Assembly (NCBI GenBank): GCA_000149225.2
Contig: CM000687.1
Location: forward strand, 858,501 to 922,500
Reading direction: 5' to 3'
Length of the DNA stretch: 64,000 nucleotides
DNA from: Lachancea kluyveri NRRL Y-12651
Taxonomy: Eukaryota > Ascomycota > Saccharomycetes > Saccharomycetales > Saccharomycetaceae
Position numbers and translations under genes: made by a program
Notes under the pieces: model-generated
The model's database searches: none
Told to the model about the DNA's origin: nothing
What the model saw: only the letters and a program-made list of their open reading frames with translations
Shown here: positions 18,396 through 29,356 of the stretch, one piece after another
Layout of the letters: each line of letters begins with the position of its first letter
How positions within the stretch are numbered: position 1 is the stretch's first letter

Positions 18396-19715
18396 ATGAC
18401 AGTTGATAACCCAGTATCCTATTTCAAATCCATCTCTTCTGTTCGTGAAACGACCAAGCAGGTCTTCGATTATGTTGAACAAAACGATGGTCAAGGCAAT
18501 CACTTTAAAATGGAGCTGTCTAAAATGGACGACGTTGTTGATTTTTTGTGCTCAATAATTGCCCGTGATTACGGAACGGATTATTCTTCGATCCCACCTC
18601 ATGGCCGTTGGCAACACTTGAACTGTGGAAATGTTCTCCGTGTCGAAAGCTTGATCGAGCAATGGTCTGGTGCCGGTATAGACGAAGTAGAAATTTCCCG
18701 CAAGCTAATTGATTTGTTCGTGTTTAGCGTATTGGTCGATGCCGGTGCGGGGAATACCTGGAAGTACACCACTACGGAAGAGGGTAATAAGGCCTTTGAC
18801 AGATCGGAAGGGTTAGCAGTAGCTTCTTACTACTTGTTTGTCCAGGGCGCATTGTCTCAAGACACCAACGACAAGTTTAAGGTCAACGGCAAAAAATTGA
18901 CGGAGCTTACCATGGATGAGTTTTGCCAAGGGTTTCAGGTCAGCGACGCCAACCCACTAAACGGTACTGAAGGTAGATTGAAGTTGATCCAAAACCTGGG
19001 CGTTGCACTATCGACTAACCCAGCCATATTCGGCAAAGAGGGTAGACCAGGTTGTTTGGTGGATTATTTGTACTCAAAATGCACTAAGGATAATGGAACA
19101 GCAGTTGTCGATTTAAATGACGTATGGAACGCGTTGATGGACGGGTTTACCTCCATCTGGCCTGCCGGTAGAACCTCAATCGATGGCGAACCTTTGGGAG
19201 ATGCATGGGTCTTGGACACCAAGGCCAAGGCTAGTGGCAGTGATGCCTTCTTGGACAGCATTGTCACCTTCCATAAGTTAACGCAATGGTTATGCTACTC
19301 CCTACTTGTCCCATTGGAAAACTACGGCTACAAGTTCACTATTAAGAACAAGGATATGCAAACCGGGTTGCCAGAATATAGAAACGGTGGCCTCTTTTAC
19401 GATTTTGGCGTACTGACATTGACAGACGGTGCTTACAAACGTGGGTTGGCACTGACCCAAAAGCTAGGCGACAACTCCTCCAAAATTCCAACTTTCACCC
19501 CTGAAGATGGTGCCATTGTCGAGTGGAGGTGCTTGACTATTGGATTGTTGGACTATTTGCTACCACTGGTAAACAAAAAGCTGGACTACGATTTGGTGCT
19601 GCCACAGTTGATAGAAGCTGGTAGCTGGAAAGCCGGTAGAGAAATTGCAGCTATCAAAAGACCTGACACCAAGGGTCCACCAATCGAATTACACAGCGAC
19701 GGTACAGTTTTTTGA
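18396..19715 (+). CDS. URC4: Urc4-type DUF1688 protein of uracil catabolism
   Basis: The 439-residue protein belongs by recognition to the DUF1688 family (start MTVDNPVSYFKSISSVRETTKQ; segments PPHGRWQHLNCGN, WPAGRTSI and VEWRCLTIGLLDYLLP). In Lachancea kluyveri URC4 is needed for the URC pathway, which degrades uracil through ribosylated intermediates and releases urea. The step done by Urc4 is not firmly known to me. S. cerevisiae lacks the pathway. It looks soluble, with no signal or membrane segment. The gene stands between RPS20 and the urea transporter DUR3, both on the chromosome VIII synteny row, and is absent at that place in S. cerevisiae. URC1 and URC6 are not in this window. Confidence 0.85.
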   Translation: MTVDNPVSYFKSISSVRETTKQVFDYVEQNDGQGNHFKMELSKMDDVVDFLCSIIARDYGTDYSSIPPHGRWQHLNCGNVLRVESLIEQWSGAGIDEVEISRKLIDLFVFSVLVDAGAGNTWKYTTTEEGNKAFDRSEGLAVASYYLFVQGALSQDTNDKFKVNGKKLTELTMDEFCQGFQVSDANPLNGTEGRLKLIQNLGVALSTNPAIFGKEGRPGCLVDYLYSKCTKDNGTAVVDLNDVWNALMDGFTSIWPAGRTSIDGEPLGDAWVLDTKAKASGSDAFLDSIVTFHKLTQWLCYSLLVPLENYGYKFTIKNKDMQTGLPEYRNGGLFYDFGVLTLTDGAYKRGLALTQKLGDNSSKIPTFTPEDGAIVEWRCLTIGLLDYLLPLVNKKLDYDLVLPQLIEAGSWKAGREIAAIKRPDTKGPPIELHSDGTVF

Positions 19716-20384
19716 TGAGTTCTGCGTTCCTGTGTTCACCTTTGTAACTATTCTAAATAAATAAAATGCGCTTATCTCTTTATCCGGAAGTTTTCATCGA
19801 AGCTACCTTAACGTTGATATCTCGCCCGATGAGCATGTCATATAGAGTTATCTCATCTCCTGCAGAGAGTTTCTAGTACCGCAGTTATTTCTGTGCATCA
19901 ATGTTGTGGCATAATTTGCTGCACCTAATGACTTCTTTCGAAGCTGGCGCTGCCTATACTTTTTTTTTTTTGAGTGAAAGTTTTTCCTATCTTCGAGAAG
20001 CGCATGCTGACGCACTTTCTTAACTGCGGAGCGCAAATTTGCGGTCGCCCAGAAATCTGCCAAGCAACCTCTCATTCTTGGCGTCGGGGCCCTTTTTTTT
20101 GCGAGATATCCATTATCCTCATCAGATCGAACAGCCGGTCAATCCTCTCTCCGAGTCATCGATATACTTATCTGTCGTTGGAAAATGCCAGGAATTTGAT
20201 AGCCCGATTAGATATATGGTTTCTCCTTTGCAGATTCTTTTTTTTCTTTCTTTTTTGATCTTGATGGATCATTGCAATCTAAACAAGAATAACTATATAA
20301 GCTGTTGGTTGGCTTGTTATCCTTGGAACCCGTCTCATATGAACAGTCCAACTCACTAAATTGGTTAGCCTAACATACGGAATA
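19716..20384 (+). promoter_or_regulatory. DUR3 promoter region with GATA boxes
   Basis: About 670 bases between URC4 and DUR3. GATAAG cores appear in reverse as CTTATC at 19771-19776 and 20167-20172. Further GATAA/GATAAC-like cores lie near 19848, 20113 and 20317. A TATATAAG box is near 20294. Nitrogen-regulated yeast genes, including S. cerevisiae DUR3, use paired GATA sites bound by Gln3 and Gat1, so repression on good nitrogen sources is likely. Polypyrimidine runs are also present. Confidence 0.55.
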
Positions 20385-22544
20385 ATGCCTAGTATCGATC
20401 CTCCATTACCTCAAGGCGCTGGTTACGCCGTTGTCGTCGGCCTGGGTTTTGTTTTTGCCTTTGGTATGATTCTTACCACGTATGTTTTGAAACGTTATCA
20501 AAAGGAAATTATAACAGCAGAAGAATTCGCTACTGCCGGTAGAACAGTAAAGACTGGGTTGATTGCTGCAGCAGTTGTCAGTAGTTGGACATGGGCAGCT
20601 ACTTTGTTACAATCCACTTCCATGGTTTATAAAGTTGGTATTTCCGGTGGATACTATTACGGTGCAGGTGCTTGTTTTCAAATTATTGCATTTGCTACTC
20701 TAGCTATTAAGGCTAAACAACGTGCTCCAAATGCACACACCTACCTAGAAATCATCAGGGCTCGTTATGGTAACATTGCCCATGCCTGTTACATGTTTTA
20801 CGCTCTAGCTACAAACATTTTGGTTACCGCGATGCTGTTGACTGGTGGTTCTGCCGTTGTTTCGGATCTAACAGGTATGAACACCGTTGCAGCCTGTTTT
20901 TTGCTACCAGTCGGTGTTATTATATATACCTTATTTGGTGGTATTAAAGCTACGTTTTTGACCGATTATATCCATACTATCGTTATCATTGTCATCATCA
21001 TGACTTTTGCCTTTACTGTGTATGCTACCAGTGATCAGTTAGGCTCTCCTTCCGCGGTCTACAAGTTAGTCCGGGAGGCCGCCCTTAAACACCCAATAGA
21101 GGGAAATGCAGGCGGTGAATACTTGACTATGAGGTCTAAATCTGGTGGTATTTTCTTCGTTATCAACCTTGTCGGTAACTTTGGTACTGTTTTCTTGGAT
21201 AATGGGTACTGGAACAAAGCTATCTCTGCTTCTCCAGCTGCAAGTTTGCCTGGCTATGTCTTGGGTGGTGTTTCATGGTTCGCTATCCCAACTTTGATCT
21301 CTACAGTAATGGGTTTAGCCTGTGTTGCCTTGGAATCCTCTCCAAAGTTCCCAACCTATCCCAACAGGCTATCTTCTGATCAAGTCTCTGCTGGATTGGT
21401 GCTGCCATCTGCTGCGGTCACTATTATGGGTAAAGGTGGGGCTGTTGCCGCGTTGCTAATGGTTTTTATGGCTGTCACATCCGCCATGTCTGCTGAATTG
21501 ATTGCCGTTTCTTCCATCTTTACCTATGATGTTTACAGAACTTACATCAACCCTAATGCTTCTGGTAAGAAGCTGATCATCTCTTCCCATTTGACGTGTA
21601 TCATCTTTGGCTTCGCTATGAGTGGGTTCGCTGTTGGTTTATGGTATGCTGGTGTTTCCATGGGTTACTTGTACGAATTAATGGGTATTATCATCTCATC
21701 CGCCGTCCTACCTGCTGCTCTGACTTTGTTCTGGAAACAGCAAAATCTAGTCGCCGTTGTTGTTTCTCCAATATTAGGTACCGGCTTGGCTATCATGTCT
21801 TGGTTGGTCTGCACCAAGAGCATGTACAACGAGATTACCGTTGAAACAACTTTTATGGATGATCCTATGTTGACAGGTAACGTTGTTGCATTGCTATCCC
21901 CGGCTATCTTCATCCCCATCCTTACCTATGTTTTCAAACCACAAAACTTTGACTGGGATATCCTAAAGGGCATCACTAGGGCTGATGAGACAGAAGAGAT
22001 TTTGGAGGCTGAGGGTTTAGCCACAAATGTTGTTGAAGTTGGTGATCAAAGCTCCAGCACTTCTAATGATGCTGAAAAATTGCAGGCAGTCAGATCCGTT
22101 GCTACTGTTGCCAAAGAAATCGCTGACGAAAAACATGATCAGCAGCAAGAAGAAGAAGAAAAAAAATTAGCCGCTGCTGCAAAATGGGGTTCTTACCTGT
22201 GTACTTTCTTTGCGCTCGCATTACTAGTTGTTTGGCCAATGCCAATGTATGGTTCCAGTTATGTATTCAGCAAAAGATTTTTCACCGGTTGGGTAGTTGT
22301 TCTGATCATTTGGATATTTTTCAGTGGCTTTTGTGTTTGTGTTTATCCATTGTGGGAAGGCAGACATGGTCTGTATACCACTGGTAGAGGCATATACTGG
22401 GACCTAAGTGGCCAGACGCATAAATTAAGAGAATGGCAAAATCAACATCCTGAAGAATTACATGTCGTACAAAGTCAAATCAGTGCTCGTATCCACACGC
22501 GCCGTTCTTCAGGTGGAAATATTGACGATATAATTGAAGAGTAG
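20385..22544 (+). CDS. DUR3: Urea/polyamine transporter Dur3
   Basis: A plasma-membrane sodium:solute-symporter-type carrier that takes up urea and polyamines. I start at [19 protein letters not shown] (ATG at 20385), giving 719 residues against 735; the open frame from 20361 has no ATG upstream. Family signatures are [53 protein letters not shown] and KNFFTGW-like [10 protein letters not shown]. About 15 membrane helices alternate along the chain. A charged cytosolic insert (about 540-610) is shorter than in S. cerevisiae. Expression on poor nitrogen is likely from the GATA boxes upstream. Confidence 0.97.
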   Translation: MPSIDPPLPQGAGYAVVVGLGFVFAFGMILTTYVLKRYQKEIITAEEFATAGRTVKTGLIAAAVVSSWTWAATLLQSTSMVYKVGISGGYYYGAGACFQIIAFATLAIKAKQRAPNAHTYLEIIRARYGNIAHACYMFYALATNILVTAMLLTGGSAVVSDLTGMNTVAACFLLPVGVIIYTLFGGIKATFLTDYIHTIVIIVIIMTFAFTVYATSDQLGSPSAVYKLVREAALKHPIEGNAGGEYLTMRSKSGGIFFVINLVGNFGTVFLDNGYWNKAISASPAASLPGYVLGGVSWFAIPTLISTVMGLACVALESSPKFPTYPNRLSSDQVSAGLVLPSAAVTIMGKGGAVAALLMVFMAVTSAMSAELIAVSSIFTYDVYRTYINPNASGKKLIISSHLTCIIFGFAMSGFAVGLWYAGVSMGYLYELMGIIISSAVLPAALTLFWKQQNLVAVVVSPILGTGLAIMSWLVCTKSMYNEITVETTFMDDPMLTGNVVALLSPAIFIPILTYVFKPQNFDWDILKGITRADETEEILEAEGLATNVVEVGDQSSSTSNDAEKLQAVRSVATVAKEIADEKHDQQQEEEEKKLAAAAKWGSYLCTFFALALLVVWPMPMYGSSYVFSKRFFTGWVVVLIIWIFFSGFCVCVYPLWEGRHGLYTTGRGIYWDLSGQTHKLREWQNQHPEELHVVQSQISARIHTRRSSGGNIDDIIEE

Positions 22545-22685
22545 TTTTTTTCATAATAAATTAATAACTAAGTGAAATAAGTGTATTTTTTCTTGATACT
22601 TTACAAGTGATTTTTATCATACATGGTGTGCTATAAAAAAAATAAAAAAAAAAAGATGAATATTTTTTTGTCTTCTTTACCCCTC

Positions 22686-24191
22686 TCACTTACGATGTTG
22701 ATCTTGTCTTTGGACGCTGTCGTCGTCAGAAAAATTCAAATCATCATCATCGAGATGTGGCGATTGTTCGTGGTTAACATTTGGCTCGTCCAGAGATTGC
22801 AAATCATCCAAATCAAAGTCTGCAACATTCTCTGGGTCAGTGGGTAATTGTTGAGAGCAAGCTAGCATGTAAGAGGTATCTGTAGGTCTCCAGATGAATG
22901 CGACCGTGACAAAGACACAGTAATAAACCAAAGATGGCCAGAAATCCATAAAGAAGAATCTAGTTCTCCAATGTTGTTCCACCATCTCAATGTTGTTCAT
23001 GCCGATAAAAACAAATGATGAAACAATGACACCTGCAAAAACAACCATCAAAGAAGCGTAAATTGTGCCTAATAAGCTCTTGTACATTTTCAATTTTACA
23101 ACCTGCCTTTGCTCCTGTAAATAACGCAAAGTTTGAGACATAGACTTCAAAATAATGAAGTAAAATGCCATCATAGAAATACTCAAAGGAAGTAGAGTAA
23201 TCAAAGGCAACATTGAGGTAGACTCTGGGTTAGATAAATAGTTTTGGATCAAGTATGCGACGCTTAATACAAAGTTTAAACCAGCAAAGATTTGACAACG
23301 CCTCATCAATTTCTTGTTCAATTTAGGGTAAACGACACCGTAGCCTAGAGCGATGACCAGTAATAGGAAGAAACTAAATGATATTTTACCTGCATTCAAA
23401 AGTGAGACGAAAACCATGTACACTTTAGTACCTGCTGTATCACCCTTTTCATTTTTAATGTCATAATAAGCCCAGATGAAAATCGTTTCAGCAGTCAAAA
23501 ATACAAAAAATGCTAGCAAGTACTTTTGTAACGGTAGTAACTCATGCTTATGCTTCCAGAAGGCAAAAGAGTAAAGCGCCATTGCTACAAGGTAGAAAAT
23601 AGCCAATAAGCCGTAAAGTGGTAGCTTATTGATTTCTGCTGCTGGAAGATTACCAAAAGCGTTTCTAAAGTTGACCACAGCTGAAAATTTGGTATCTAGA
23701 GATTCACGGTGTGTGACGACACAGTAATAGCCGGTGTTTTTAACAGCATATTTGCTTTTGTGTAAGCCTGTTTGGTTTTGGTAGAAAGTTAGAATTGCTG
23801 AAGCTGCAGTCTTATTTTCACCAGTTTCCTGGTCATATATTTCATCACGAACAATGAATTTATTCTTTTGAGTAGAGTTACAAAGGTTCGCTTCAATGGC
23901 ATCGTCGTTACAAACATTGTAAAAAACACCGTCAGATGCCCGAGCACCCAAATGCTGGTAGTCTTGGAAATCAAAGATCGCGACGGTGACTGCAGTATCG
24001 TCTGCTTTTTCAAGCTTTTTCATGTCGAAAGATATGAAGGGGTTTACCTTGCCTCCCCAATCCTCCTTCGAATACATACCACTGCACACTAGTGAACCTC
24101 TATCGTTGATAGTATCCTTGTTTGCATCCACAAATGCAAGGGATATCACTAGAAGCAGTAGACTCTTAAGCAGTAGTGATATGTTTGCCAT
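22686..24191 (-). CDS. PTM1: Ptm1/YHL017W-type seven-transmembrane protein
   Basis: A member of the Lung-7-TM-receptor/Ptm1 family, linked to Golgi and late secretory vesicles in yeast; its biochemical role is unknown. The 501-residue product has a signal peptide (residues 1-23), an N-terminal lumenal domain with several cysteines and N-glycosylation sites, seven membrane helices from about 190 to 430, and an acidic cytosolic tail rich in Asp. S. cerevisiae keeps two copies, PTM1 (YKL039W) and YHL017W, one on each half of the split region. Here one gene sits at the end of the merged row and would be the ancestor of both. It converges on DUR3 with 140 bases between. Confidence 0.93.
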   Translation of the reverse strand: MANISLLLKSLLLLVISLAFVDANKDTINDRGSLVCSGMYSKEDWGGKVNPFISFDMKKLEKADDTAVTVAIFDFQDYQHLGARASDGVFYNVCNDDAIEANLCNSTQKNKFIVRDEIYDQETGENKTAASAILTFYQNQTGLHKSKYAVKNTGYYCVVTHRESLDTKFSAVVNFRNAFGNLPAAEINKLPLYGLLAIFYLVAMALYSFAFWKHKHELLPLQKYLLAFFVFLTAETIFIWAYYDIKNEKGDTAGTKVYMVFVSLLNAGKISFSFFLLLVIALGYGVVYPKLNKKLMRRCQIFAGLNFVLSVAYLIQNYLSNPESTSMLPLITLLPLSISMMAFYFIILKSMSQTLRYLQEQRQVVKLKMYKSLLGTIYASLMVVFAGVIVSSFVFIGMNNIEMVEQHWRTRFFFMDFWPSLVYYCVFVTVAFIWRPTDTSYMLACSQQLPTDPENVADFDLDDLQSLDEPNVNHEQSPHLDDDDLNFSDDDSVQRQDQHRK

Positions 24192-27100
24192 TTCTTGCTG
24201 TACTCTTGCGATAAGTTAACTTTAACTGGGGTTTAGACCAGTCCAAAAGCCATGTATACTTCAGAAATAGGAGAGTTAAATATCTTGGTAAGCCTCTCTC
24301 ACGTATAGTGTGATAATACATAGTCACATGATTATATATGGGTAATACCACCTCTTACACTTTCAGGTGTTATGCTGAAATGGATGTGATTATTATTTAA
24401 AATTATCTTTGTGAAGGAGGGAAACTTACCTAGTGCAATATAATAACATCTATTGGATTTGGTCAAGGGTTAACTTTTAGGCCTTGGGACTTTTATGAAC
24501 ATCCTAATGTAGTTGAGAACTGAATAAGAGTAGCCTCGGGTATATTTACCCGTAAATTTATCGGGTATTTCGCTTGTGTTTAAAATATTCATGTACTATA
24601 CATGTTGAATATTGCGTTACTTATTACTGACATCATACTCTAGATCACTGTCGTATTTTTCATCACCATGAAATAAATTATCCTCATTTTCTTATATCCA
24701 GCTAAGCAGTGAGAATTTGTCCTCTATAGTTCTCTTGCTAACTGGAAAACATCCTTCGGCACCAACTGTAGACAATCTTTTATAGCAGAAAGCCAAACGC
24801 AAACTGACTTAAACGTGGCAGCTCTTTTTTATTCAACAGCCAGCGAAGAATAGAAGTATGACGCAGTTCAAAAAAAAAAAGCTCATCAACCCTAAGAACG
24901 ATTTTAAGGGTATGGCATCCTCTGCTTAGTAAAAAAAATGATAATAATAATAATAAAAAAATCCGCAATATTCTCTTTTAAGCTGGCATCTTTTGTATGT
25001 GCGGTTCTCAAAATGAAATTCTTTAAGGGCAATCGTTAATGCGAGTAAAGCAAATGACTGCGTATAACGTATCACGGATATATCATTACGTTTCGGAGGA
25101 ATTCTTCGAGAATAGCTCTAAAGCGCTTGCTCAAAAAGATATTATGCTTGATATTGAAGTCGGGACATCAGTTCTGGTGATCAATTCTTAGTTTTACCTT
25201 TCAAAAGATTTTAATCATGTCTTTAAATATTATGTCCAACACATGATCCAAACACCAAATTTTCACGATCTCAACTCCCAGGGCACCTTCTAAAACCTGC
25301 TTCAAATAGTCACTAGTGTGGTGTGAGGCACTCACATTATGCAACTCAATCAAATGAGTATTTGGATAGTCTCTAGTGAGAATATCTTTTTTCATGGAAC
25401 TACCGCGCAAGTGCTCTGGACTTGAGCAGAAGGACACAGGAATAGCTACATAATTTTTATTACTGTAATAATATATCCATATACCAACCAAAACGTTGAT
25501 GTTTGATGTTCTATTCAGCGTAAATTGCACGTGTGCTTGAAGCTGGTTTTAGTAGTCTTAGATTGGGATTTATCAATGGTTTTCGAGGAAATCGACGAAA
25601 CTGTCACGTAGGCAGAAGGGCTTATGGTCAATGGATACAGTTTTTTTTTTTAAATCAGGGAAATAAGTTTGCTCGGAGTACGCCTCTGGATAAAATTTGT
25701 TGAAATCGAAGCTACGATTTGTTTTAAATTGTTTTACGTTAAAAGAGTTTGGATTTCTTCTGAAATAAAGGCGCTTGGGATAATGTTTATATTTGTACTA
25801 CGCAAAAAAAAATCCACAACTCTGTATTTCTGTCTCATTTCTTGAATTTTTTGAAGAGTACTTTGTTCTGTATCGAATTTTTCGGCTGTTCATTCCCCTT
25901 TGGCAATTCAAAGGGATTCATTTATCTAAATAGTTTGATTAACTACCAAGGCAATCTCCCTTTACGCATTTCCCCCATTATTGAACATGTAATATGTTCT
26001 GGATCTATGTACATCTTGACGTCAGCCAATATCAAATTTCGTATCTTCTTTTTTTTTTTTTTTTTTTCAATATCTTCTACAGCTTTCAAACCACTAGTTT
26101 TCGATCCACTTGACTAAGGTAGTGTTATAGACTAAATCTCTTCAGATGGTATCCGTTCCATATCTCTGTATAATAATTCTGTCTCTATACCACGGTTTAA
26201 CTGTTTATAGCACCTTCTACGTTGACTCTTTAGCACCCAGGGGAGAATAGTAACTTATCATCATCTGTGTTGAACAATACACTTGGACGGGTGCCTATTA
26301 TCTAATAGTCTTACAAAGTCATAATGCAAATTTTTGGCATTCGATTCGCACGATATCAGAATTGATTCTGAATACCTGCACGTATACCCACTAGTTTACT
26401 TGTACCTGTCCTAGCCCTTGGTCATAAGTTGGAATATGAGTTGTGGTTGGCACGTTACGAAATACGCATTTAAAACGATTTATCTCTATTTTTTGATATC
26501 TGAAACACACTTGGATGACAAGGTATAGTTACTTGTAACACACGAAGTTGTTTACTTATCGACACGACCCCTCCTCTCGTACCTTACTTTGATGTAAGTA
26601 TATTTATGAAAATATATAAAAACGTAGATCCCTTTTGGCTTCATTGAAACGTTTTTTCTTCGTTCTGTCATTGCTCGCCCTGTTTTAGAGTTAAGTATAT
26701 TTCTTCAACGAAAGCAGCTGATGTCAAAGAGGTAGGGATTAGAACTTTAGGAATTGACAAAGCTTTAATATAAAGATCGGCTGGCAAGCTTAATTATTTC
26801 GAAGCTTTAAACACAACTTATCCCAGAAATGTCTTTTTTAACAAGCTCATGTTAAGCAGGAAACTTCTTTGATGTTTATATGCTCCTACGGTGTAAATCA
26901 CTTGATAGAATATTTTGTGGCTCCATGCCCTTAATAACGGTACAACTTAATAAGTGATCTACGAAAATCTGGAAGAATCTTTTTATGTTATACGGATTAG
27001 AGTCTCTAGGACTGGCGAGGTCAAGAGGTTACTTGTATGTGTCAAGGTTTGTCAAGCTTGAAAATCTTTACGGATAGCACGACAAAGTGGTACAAAACTG

Positions 27101-27892
27101 TTCACTCTCTGTGTGCTTGCGAATTATTGCAGTTGCAGGCCCCAATTTCACCACTAAGGAAGTATTCTTCAGAGAAGTGCCCCAGATTTGTGCGATGGCT
27201 TTCATTTCTCATCAATAGCGTAAAAAGGCCTAGCACAGACTTCCATATTTATGTGTGAGAAGTCAATACAAAATTCAGTTATACCTATTTTGCCCATCAG
27301 TTCTATTATTTGAGGTGGAAACTTTGCCCTTCTCTCGCTTTGCTTCCCCGTTATCACTCTTCCAGAATTAGAATGCCAAGTGAAGGGTATTTCCTTTCAC
27401 CAGGTACTAATCAATTATAGAGAAAAAACAACAACAACAACAACATAATTACGGGTGTCACTTTTCAGTAAAGTGCCAAATGGACAGCATAACTGGGATA
27501 TATACACCTGGGCAGACTCCCTGCCAAACGCTTTAGCTAGTGTATACTGTCTTTACCGGTATTCTCCAACACAGCCGGTTCCGGGGGTTTTTCGAACATA
27601 TACTCGAACAACCAAAAAACTTCGAAAAAAGAATTTCCAAATTTTTGTTTGACAATTGTTTACGGCCGAAGAATAACAGATGGCTTACCGCAGCATGCTT
27701 CCGTATCCCATTCCCTTTGGCATGGAAATAAGACGGTTATAATATTCCAAAAAGTTAACATAGTACTGGAACTGAACTCTTCGTTGAGATACATGGATTA
27801 TAAAAGCCTTCGAGGAGAAACGTATTGACTAAATGTAGCTCGATGCTTAAGTTGAGATATTCCAGAGATATCAAGCTATTATCTCATCTTTT
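24192..27892. other. 3.7 kb gene-poor region PTM1-SNG1
   Basis: The longest stretch without a clear gene. The left part is the PTM1 promoter (with GTCACATG at about 24324) and the right end is the SNG1 promoter. Between them lie AT-rich sequence, A and T runs and short frames. One minus-strand frame (25201-25530) is listed separately. I saw no tRNA, no LTR pair, no CDEIII-like centromere core and no telomere repeat. The S. cerevisiae relationship on the left (chromosome VIII/XI row) stops here, so it probably holds a rearrangement breakpoint and decayed sequence. Confidence 0.6.
25201..25530 (-). pseudogene. Unidentified open frame, possible gene remnant
   Basis: A minus-strand frame of about 110 codons inside the gene-poor region. 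It has no ATG at its 5' end (the first ATG is at codon 46), and a stop lies just upstream. The translation has well-mixed composition (for example NTHLIELHNVSASHHTSDY and LKQVLEGALGVEIVKIW), unlike the low-complexity frames around it. I do not recognise a family. It may be the remains of a gene or a chance frame. Confidence 0.25.
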
Positions 27893-29356
27893 ATGTCATC
27901 TTCATTCGCCACAGAGCCAGAATCTTTGGGATTCAAGGAAGTTGCCGCAGGCGAACAGCAAAGCCTCAACCAATTCGAGCAACGATGTTTAGACCAGGCA
28001 CAAAGTGAACATGATTCTGTGCGCACATCACTTTCGGAAGTAGCTTCAAGTGGTAGTGGCCCTTTACAGCGAATGGCCACAAGCTTCTTTTCTCCTCATT
28101 TTAAAGATCAGAGAAAATATGTATGGCTTCAGTTCCTGTTTAACATACTTGCTCTTGCCGCTTTGACAATCTCCGTCTTTTCTCTATACTGGGGTGCGTT
28201 GTACAACAGGAATAGTCATTTAGGGAAGGTTAGGATTTTGGCTGTGATCCAGGACGATGGCTCTTTACCTGGAGCCTTGCCGGCTATAATCGATGCTAAT
28301 CCTGGTGGTTGGCATGTGTACACTTCGGAACAGTTCCAGTCCAAATACCATATTAACGAAACCCAAATCGATTCCAAAATCGAACACCTTGTCCATACAC
28401 AGAAGTTTTGGATGTCGTTAAACGTGAAACCAAATGCAACAAACGCTTTGCACGAGTCTCTGCAGAATCCCTCTGCAGACCCGTTTGTCGCGTCTAACTA
28501 TTTCGAAGCGATTTATGAGTCTGGTAGAGACCCTACCAACTTCAGGTCTTCTATTCTGCCCCTGTTGCAAGAAGTTGAACTTTCTTTTCAAAAAAACTAC
28601 ACTTCTAGCTATTTGCCTGAACTGCTATCCCACACAAATCTTTCAAACGCTTCTCCTGCAAACTTGGCAGCAGCAGGCAATCTTGAATTTTGTTCGGAAG
28701 ATATGAGACCTTTTTCGAATTACGTTTTGCTAGGTCCGTTGCAAGTTGGTTTGATTTTCTGTGTTCTATTGACCTTCTTTCAACTGGCCATGTTTGGCCC
28801 ACTGCATGGTATGGTGTCACCGAAACTGAAGCCGGCTCATATCTTGATATACCGTTACTGTATTTCAATGACTGCCTACTTCTTCCTTTCTTTGTTTTTC
28901 TGTACCGTTTCTGCAATTTTCCAAGTGGATTTTACCCCAACATTTGGTAGAGCTGGTTTTATGGTTTACTGGATGTCTACTTGGCTGATCATGGCTGCTG
29001 TCGGTGGTGCTAACGAGAACGTTTTAAGTTTGATTTTGCCATACGGTGCTCAATACCTGGGGTTCTGGCTGGTGTTTTGGATTGTATCCAACATCTCACC
29101 ATCTTTTTTCCCATTGGCTCTAATGAACAACTTCTACCGTTACGGTTACATGATGCCGATCCATAACGCCATGGATATATACAAGGTTATCTTTTTGAAC
29201 ACTTACAAAGGCACACTGGGTAGAAACTATGGTATCCTATGTGCTTGGGTTGTTATAAATTCTATACTTTTTGTCCCAGTTTTGAAAATTGTTGGCAATA
29301 AAATGAAGCAAAATGCCCAGAAGGCAGCAGCGGCAGCGGCAGCGGAAAAGGTATAA
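27893..29356 (+). CDS. SNG1: Sng1-family membrane protein (DUF3533)
   Basis: A member of the Sng1 family, which in S. cerevisiae gives resistance to nitrosoguanidine and affects plasma-membrane lipid asymmetry. The 487-residue product has a soluble N-terminus. One membrane helix lies near 80-100, followed by a large external domain (about 105-280, with the recurrent family segment LGKVRILAVIQDDG). Several helices follow from about 285 to 470, with NNFYRYGYMMPIHNAMDIYK near the end. An alanine run (eight Ala) closes the protein. S. cerevisiae SNG1 (YGR197C) is on chromosome VII, so its place here is not part of the flanking rows. A related S. cerevisiae gene, YJR015W, exists and I cannot exclude closer kinship to it. 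Confidence 0.85.
   Translation: MSSSFATEPESLGFKEVAAGEQQSLNQFEQRCLDQAQSEHDSVRTSLSEVASSGSGPLQRMATSFFSPHFKDQRKYVWLQFLFNILALAALTISVFSLYWGALYNRNSHLGKVRILAVIQDDGSLPGALPAIIDANPGGWHVYTSEQFQSKYHINETQIDSKIEHLVHTQKFWMSLNVKPNATNALHESLQNPSADPFVASNYFEAIYESGRDPTNFRSSILPLLQEVELSFQKNYTSSYLPELLSHTNLSNASPANLAAAGNLEFCSEDMRPFSNYVLLGPLQVGLIFCVLLTFFQLAMFGPLHGMVSPKLKPAHILIYRYCISMTAYFFLSLFFCTVSAIFQVDFTPTFGRAGFMVYWMSTWLIMAAVGGANENVLSLILPYGAQYLGFWLVFWIVSNISPSFFPLALMNNFYRYGYMMPIHNAMDIYKVIFLNTYKGTLGRNYGILCAWVVINSILFVPVLKIVGNKMKQNAQKAAAAAAAEKV

Noticed and set aside
24322-24331. GTCACATG as a centromere CDEI element in the gene-poor region (also at about 9359)
   Set aside because: No long AT-rich CDEII and no TGTTT...TCCGAAA-type CDEIII follows within a few hundred bases. 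The octamer is also a common bHLH site.
25842-26117. A 91-codon frame in the gene-poor region
   Set aside because: It depends on a long T run coding phenylalanines and has no protein-like features or conserved motif.
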